Assembly (NCBI GenBank): GCA_030428615.1
Contig: JAUIDN010000020.1
Span: 1 to 60,532, forward strand
From: Alphaproteobacteria bacterium
Lineage (GTDB): Bacteria; Pseudomonadota; Alphaproteobacteria; Sphingomonadales; Emcibacteraceae
Reading direction: 5' to 3'
Length of the DNA: 60,532 nucleotides
A program made the position numbers and the translations under genes. The notes under the pieces were generated by a model, which had not been told where the DNA came from, did no database searches, and saw only the letters and a list, made by a program, of their open reading frames with translations. Positions 56,652 through 60,532 of this stretch are shown in pieces (position 1 is the stretch's first letter; every line of letters begins with the position of its first letter).

Positions 56652-58982
56652 GTGCCAACATTTTCACCAAATCTCGAGCATACGTTGCACCGTAGCGTGG
56701 CCGAAGCCAATAAACGCAATCACGAGTTTGCGACCTTGGAACATCTGTTACTTGGTTTGCTTGATGATCAGGAAGCGGTTGCGGTTTTACGGGCATGCGA
56801 TGTGAATATTCCCCAGTTACGCGCAGAGCTAAGAACTTATCTGGACCAGGAGCTTGAAAATATCACCAGCGATAGTGATGCAGACGCAACGCCAACGGCT
56901 GGCTTTCAAAGGGTTATTCAACGTTCAATACTTCATGTGCAAAGCAGCGGTCGTGAAGAAGTAAACGGTGGTAATGTACTTGTCGCGATATTCTCTGAAC
57001 GGGAGAGCCATGCCGTGTTTTATTTGCAGCAGCATGAGGTTTCACGCCTCGATGTCGTGAATTACATCTCTCACGGGTTGGCAAAATCCGGTGAAGCACA
57101 GGAGCGTGAGCCGATTGAAGGTAGTGTGGACGAAGAAGAAGTTGAGGGCGTTGATGGCAGCTCGAAGACGGCCGTTGAGAAATATTGTATCAACCTGAAT
57201 GAAAAAGCGCGTGAAGGTAAAATTGATCCCTTAATCGGGCGGGTTCAGGAAGTGGAAAGAACCATCCAGATACTGTGCAGGAGGTCCAAAAATAATCCTC
57301 TTTATGTTGGGGATCCGGGTGTCGGAAAAACGGCCATTGCGGAAGGGCTGGCGCTCAGGATAGTCAACAAAGAAGTTCCTGAAGTTCTTCATAACGCGAC
57401 TATATACTGTCTTGAAATGGGTACCCTATTGGCAGGGACCCGTTTTCGTGGAGATTTCGAAGAACGAATAAAAGCGGTTATCAAAGAAATTGAGGAAATG
57501 GACGGATCGATACTGTTTATCGATGAAATTCACACAATTATAGGTGCGGGGGCAACGGGAGGCGGCGCAATGGATGCGTCAAATCTGCTTAAGCCTGCGT
57601 TGGCTAAAGGGGCGCTAAGATGTATCGGGTCCACAACATATAAAGAATATAGATCCTATATTGAAAAAGACCGCGCTCTATTAAGACGTTTTCAGAAAAT
57701 TGATGTGGTTGAGCCGACGCCCCGGGAAAGCAAAGATATTTTAAAAGGGATTAGAAAATACTTTGAAGAACATCATAACGTAAAATACAGTGATGAAGTT
57801 ATCGATGCTGCTGTCGATCTTTCTGTTCGCCACATAAATGAACGAAAACTGCCGGACAAAGCGATCGATGTTATTGATGAGGTGGGGGCCTCTCAAATGC
57901 TGCTTCCCGAAGCAAAAAGAAAAAAGAACATTTCAATAGAAGATGTTGAAAATGTTGTCTCAAAAATGGCGCGCATACCGCCGAAAAGTGTTTCCAAGGA
58001 TGATAAAACAGTATTGCAGACATTATCCAAGGATCTGAAACGTGTTGTGTTCGGTCAGAACCGGGCGATAGAGGTATTGTCTGATGCGATAAAACTTTCA
58101 CGTGCAGGTTTGCGCGAAGATGATAAACCAATAGGCTGTTATTTGTTCAGTGGTCCAACGGGTGTTGGTAAAACCGAAGTTGCGAAGCAGCTTGCCAGTC
58201 TTCTTGGTGTGGATATAGAACGATTTGACATGTCGGAATATATGGAACGCCACACGGTGTCGCGTCTCATCGGGGCACCTCCGGGATATGTAGGATATGA
58301 TCAGGGAGGATTGCTTACTGATGCGATTGATAAAACGCCGCATTGCGTCTTGTTGCTTGATGAAATAGAGAAAGCGCACCAGGATGTTTATAATATCCTG
58401 CTTCAGGTCATGGACCATGGCACACTCACGGACAGCAACGGAAAGAAAATTGATTTTCGTAATGTAATTCTCATCATGACCACCAATGCCGGTGCCGCGG
58501 AACTAAGTAAAGAATCAATTGGGTTTGGTGTTTCCGACCAGTCAGGTGCCGACGAAGAGGCAATTAAGAAAATCTTTTCACCTGAATTTAGAAATCGGTT
58601 GGATGCAATTGTGCCGTTCTCTGAATTGCCGCCGGTTGTTATTGAACAGGTTGTAGAGAAATTTATACTTGAGCTTGAAATTCAGCTTGAAGACCGTGAT
58701 GTTCACATTAAGCTGACACCTGCGGCCAAGTCATTTCTTGCTGAGAAAGGGTATGATAAGCATTTTGGGGCGCGTCCTCTCAAACGCGTTATTCAGGAAG
58801 AAATCAAAAAGCCGCTTGCGGATGAATTGCTTTTTGGGCGTCTCGTTGAAGGCGGCGAAGTAAAAATTGGCTGTAAGGATAAGAAGCTTGTTATTGACAT
58901 AGAGCCGGGCCAAACAGCGCCGACGCCTAAAGCAAAAAGAAAACCAAAGCGTAAAAAAACAGTGAAAGCTGAAAATAAATAA
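56652..58982 (+). CDS. clpA: ATP-dependent Clp protease ATP-binding subunit ClpA
   Basis: A 776-residue AAA+ unfoldase (E. coli 758) starting with GTG after AGGAGAG. The N-domain (about 1-150) binds ClpS; two AAA modules have Walker A motifs GDPGVGKTAIAEG (about 220) and GPTGVGKTEVAKQ (about 500). The KESIGFG segment (about 615-625) is the ClpP-binding IGF/L loop, so it works with ClpP (not in the window). The C-terminal ~25 residues are lysine-rich (KAKRKPKRKKTVKAENK), an addition absent from E. coli ClpA. Confidence 0.97.
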   Translation: MPTFSPNLEHTLHRSVAEANKRNHEFATLEHLLLGLLDDQEAVAVLRACDVNIPQLRAELRTYLDQELENITSDSDADATPTAGFQRVIQRSILHVQSSGREEVNGGNVLVAIFSERESHAVFYLQQHEVSRLDVVNYISHGLAKSGEAQEREPIEGSVDEEEVEGVDGSSKTAVEKYCINLNEKAREGKIDPLIGRVQEVERTIQILCRRSKNNPLYVGDPGVGKTAIAEGLALRIVNKEVPEVLHNATIYCLEMGTLLAGTRFRGDFEERIKAVIKEIEEMDGSILFIDEIHTIIGAGATGGGAMDASNLLKPALAKGALRCIGSTTYKEYRSYIEKDRALLRRFQKIDVVEPTPRESKDILKGIRKYFEEHHNVKYSDEVIDAAVDLSVRHINERKLPDKAIDVIDEVGASQMLLPEAKRKKNISIEDVENVVSKMARIPPKSVSKDDKTVLQTLSKDLKRVVFGQNRAIEVLSDAIKLSRAGLREDDKPIGCYLFSGPTGVGKTEVAKQLASLLGVDIERFDMSEYMERHTVSRLIGAPPGYVGYDQGGLLTDAIDKTPHCVLLLDEIEKAHQDVYNILLQVMDHGTLTDSNGKKIDFRNVILIMTTNAGAAELSKESIGFGVSDQSGADEEAIKKIFSPEFRNRLDAIVPFSELPPVVIEQVVEKFILELEIQLEDRDVHIKLTPAAKSFLAEKGYDKHFGARPLKRVIQEEIKKPLADELLFGRLVEGGEVKIGCKDKKLVIDIEPGQTAPTPKAKRKPKRKKTVKAENK

Positions 58983-59007
58983 TCCTGAAAACCTTTATAA
59001 TTCAGGA
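58983..59007 (+). other. Inverted repeat right after clpA
   Basis: TCCTGAA (58983-58989) and TTCAGGA (59001-59007) are perfect inverted repeats starting at the base after the clpA stop. No T-tract follows, so it may stabilise the mRNA 3' end or be incidental. A TATAAT-like hexamer at 59027-59032 further on has no acceptable -35. Confidence 0.35.
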
Positions 59008-59075
59008 ATGGTTCAGGTAAGACGTGTATAATAAGTAATTAGTAAACCTTGTTTTTAGAAGGAGGTGTGAACATT

Positions 59076-59468
59076 ATGAGAATACTTCTTACGTCTATTG
59101 CTGTTTTTTCACTTTGTCTGGGTGTTTCTTTTGCCAAAACGAGCGCCGAGCGATACGAAGACGAAATGGCAAAATATAAACGAACTGATATGTTTGAAAA
59201 ATGTATCAGGCACAACTCGATTAAACGGACAAAAGTGCTTGATGATACCCATATCATTTTTGAAATGCGTAACGGACAAGTTTATCTCAATACGCTCACT
59301 AATAATTGTCGCCCTCTTGGATTTACAAGGCAATTCGCTGTGAATGTCCGTAACAACAGATTGTGTGATGTCGATTTTATCTCCGTTCTTGATTCGATGA
59401 CATCATATGGAAGCTGTGGCCTTGGAAAATTTGAATTATTGGAAGAGTTACCGGATAATGAAAGTTAA
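59076..59468 (+). CDS. Small exported DUF6491-like protein (copy 1)
   Basis: A 130-residue protein with signal peptide (about 1-19, cleavage near SFA-KTS). ATG 59076 follows a near-perfect Shine-Dalgarno, AGAAGGAGGTG. The mature part has CIRHNSIKRTKVLDDTHIIFEM, a paired cysteine pattern (three further Cys) and GLGKFELLEE at the end, which resembles DUF6491 proteins of Proteobacteria, function unknown. It is paralogous with the gene at 59627. It is not a lipoprotein. The family assignment is from memory of the motif pattern. Confidence 0.75.
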   Translation: MRILLTSIAVFSLCLGVSFAKTSAERYEDEMAKYKRTDMFEKCIRHNSIKRTKVLDDTHIIFEMRNGQVYLNTLTNNCRPLGFTRQFAVNVRNNRLCDVDFISVLDSMTSYGSCGLGKFELLEELPDNES

Positions 59469-59507
59469 GCCTCAGACAAAAAGTGACAAATGTGAGTAAT
59501 GCAACTA

Positions 59508-59535
59508 ATTATATTTATAAATCAATAAATATAAT
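59508..59535 (+). other. A/T-only hairpin between the two DUF6491-like genes
   Basis: ATTATATTTAT (59508-59518) and ATAAATATAAT (59525-59535) pair perfectly over 11 bp with a 6-nt loop, followed by CTTTTAG. It contains no G or C, so it would be a weak terminator at best. Confidence 0.4.
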
Positions 59536-59543
59536 CTTTTAGT

Positions 59544-59555
59544 GGTAATATTACC
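59544..59555 (+). promoter_or_regulatory. 12-bp perfect palindrome
   Basis: GGTAATATTACC is its own reverse complement and lies between the paralogous genes, 83 nt before the second start codon. It could be a regulator half-site pair, but a single 12-bp palindrome in AT-rich DNA can be chance. Confidence 0.25.
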
Positions 59556-59626
59556 TTCATAGTTGTTATTTATCTGATTATTTGGTACCTTTGGTGTTGT
59601 GGGATTTGTTTAAGAAAGGAAAAATG

Positions 59627-60004
59627 ATGAATAAAGTTATTATAGCTGCTATTTGCATCACCGTCTTGGGAGGAGTGAGCGCGCTGGCGCAAAGCACGAC
59701 TGCTGAAAGGGCAGCACAGGAAAGATTCGCAGAATATGAACAGACGGGTGAATTTCAACAATGTATTATCCACAGAATGATCAAGAGAACAACCATTGTA
59801 GACGATTCGAAAATCATGTTTGAATTGAAGGGAGGTGAGGTGCTTTTGAATACGCTTAGTAACGACTGTACCAATCTCTCGTTTGAGCGTAAGTTTAATT
59901 ACGCCACAACCAACAGTCGCCTTTGTGCTAAAGACGTTATTTCAACAAGATATGGCAATTGCATCCTCGGCAAATTTGAACTTCTTGAGGAAAAACCGGA
60001 GTAA
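59627..60004 (+). CDS. Small exported DUF6491-like protein (copy 2)
   Basis: A 125-residue paralogue of the gene at 59076. Signal peptide about 1-21 (cleavage near ALA-QST). Shared features: CIIHRMIKRTTIVDDSKIMFEL, LNTLSNDC, NSRLCAKDVIS, YGNCILGKFELLEE. Cysteine positions match copy 1, suggesting two conserved disulfides in the periplasm. ATG 59627 is preferred to ATG 59624 because AAGGA (59616-59620) is 6 nt away. Function unknown; it may be cotranscribed with copy 1 despite the hairpin between them. Confidence 0.75.
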   Translation: MNKVIIAAICITVLGGVSALAQSTTAERAAQERFAEYEQTGEFQQCIIHRMIKRTTIVDDSKIMFELKGGEVLLNTLSNDCTNLSFERKFNYATTNSRLCAKDVISTRYGNCILGKFELLEEKPE

Positions 60005-60039
60005 ATATTAATTCCTGTGAAGTTTGCAAAAAATAAAGC

Positions 60040-60532
60040 CTAACCTTTTTTAAAAGGTATTAAATCCGCCAGATATTCGATATCTCGCTCCACGGCACTA
60101 CGCTCCTGGGCGAGATATCTTTTTATTGCGTCCCGAAATGATGGATTTGCTATCCAATGAGTACTGTTTGTCGCGATGGGTACATAACCCCGTGCTATTT
60201 TATGCTCTCCCTGGGCGCCGGCTTCCACTTTAGAAAGTTTGTTATTTATGGCAAATTCGATAGCCTGATAATAACAAAGTTCAAAATGCAGGAATTTATG
60301 ATGTTCAATTGCGCCCCAGTATCTTCCATACAGTGTGTCATGACCAATTAAATTGAGCGCGCCAGCAATATAGCGATCATTTCGTTTCGCCATAATCAGC
60401 AAAAGACTATCAGGAATATTCTCACTTAACCGCGAGAAAAATTCCCTGTTAAGGTAAGGTCTTCCCCATTTTCGATTAGATGTATCCAGATAAAAATCAA
60501 AATAATGATCCCAGTGGTGTTCTTTGATATCC
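60040..60532 (-). CDS. FemAB-like acyl/aminoacyltransferase, C-terminal part (partial at right edge)
   Basis: A minus-strand frame runs from the window edge to a stop at 60040-60042 and encodes at least 163 residues. FYLDTSNRKWGRPYLNREFFSRL, SLLLIMAKRNDRYIAGALNLIG, LHFELCYYQAIEFAI and the C-terminal GYVPIATNSTHW with FRDAIKRYLAQER match the FemAB-like GNAT family (formerly DUF482, 'peptidogalycan biosynthesis/recognition'). The name is historical and the substrate unproven. The N-terminal half is outside the window. Confidence 0.85.
   Translation of the reverse strand, partial: DIKEHHWDHYFDFYLDTSNRKWGRPYLNREFFSRLSENIPDSLLLIMAKRNDRYIAGALNLIGHDTLYGRYWGAIEHHKFLHFELCYYQAIEFAINNKLSKVEAGAQGEHKIARGYVPIATNSTHWIANPSFRDAIKRYLAQERSAVERDIEYLADLIPFKKG

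Overview
The window is a chromosomal segment of an alphaproteobacterium with a moderately AT-rich genome (mid-40s % GC by eye). The evidence is gene content and order: an unbroken run tuf - tRNA-Trp - secE - nusG - rplKAJL - rpoBC - rpsLG - fusA - tuf - S10/spc/alpha ribosomal operons with no rpsD and no rpmJ, then genes typical of this class (MipZ, ATP12-type F1 assembly factor, DUF1489, a rarA-crcB-rluC-HAD-ATP12 cluster). A Kordiimonadales/Emcibacterales-like marine organism is a guess only. I see no phage, IS element, CRISPR array or plasmid marker.

Region 1 (1-30807): translation and transcription core. It opens inside the 3' end of one tuf gene and carries a second, complete tuf at 15671-16861; the last 111 nt of the two are identical. 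Between and around genes are readable RNA control elements: a probable L1 operator before rplK, an L10-type leader before rplJ, two hairpins and a promoter-like site between rplL and rpoB, a terminator then promoter then attenuator-like leader before rpsL, a hairpin between the Shine-Dalgarno and the start codon of rpsJ, a TATAAT promoter before rpsM, and a strong terminator-like hairpin between rpsK and rpoA.

Region 2 (30808-43472): housekeeping and metabolism. Class II fructose-bisphosphate aldolase as its own unit; Do-type protease and rarA; convergent cyclopropane-fatty-acid synthase; crcB, rluC, HAD phosphatase and ATP12 as a tight operon; pccB-pccA for propionyl-CoA carboxylation behind a perfect 15-bp inverted repeat; acylphosphatase; convergent lipB.

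Region 3 (43473-49258): an orphan fliN-like gene, tRNA-Leu(GAG), then five consecutive genes whose products all carry export signals: a metallo-beta-lactamase-fold protein lacking two usual metal ligands, two tandem M19 dipeptidase lipoproteins, an M55 D-aminopeptidase and a YajG-like lipoprotein. This reads as an envelope module for cleaving D-amino-acid-containing peptides and is the best candidate in the window for an undescribed system.

Region 4 (49259-60532): alanine-glyoxylate-type aminotransferase, MgtE, DUF1489, a Bax-like glucosaminidase-fold protein, mipZ with an abutting membrane J-domain gene, phosphomannomutase/phosphoglucomutase, clpS-clpA, two paralogous small exported DUF6491-like proteins, and the 3' part of a FemAB-like acyltransferase gene running off the right edge. 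Genes are packed tightly: several convergent pairs overlap at their stop codons or are separated by 3 bp.
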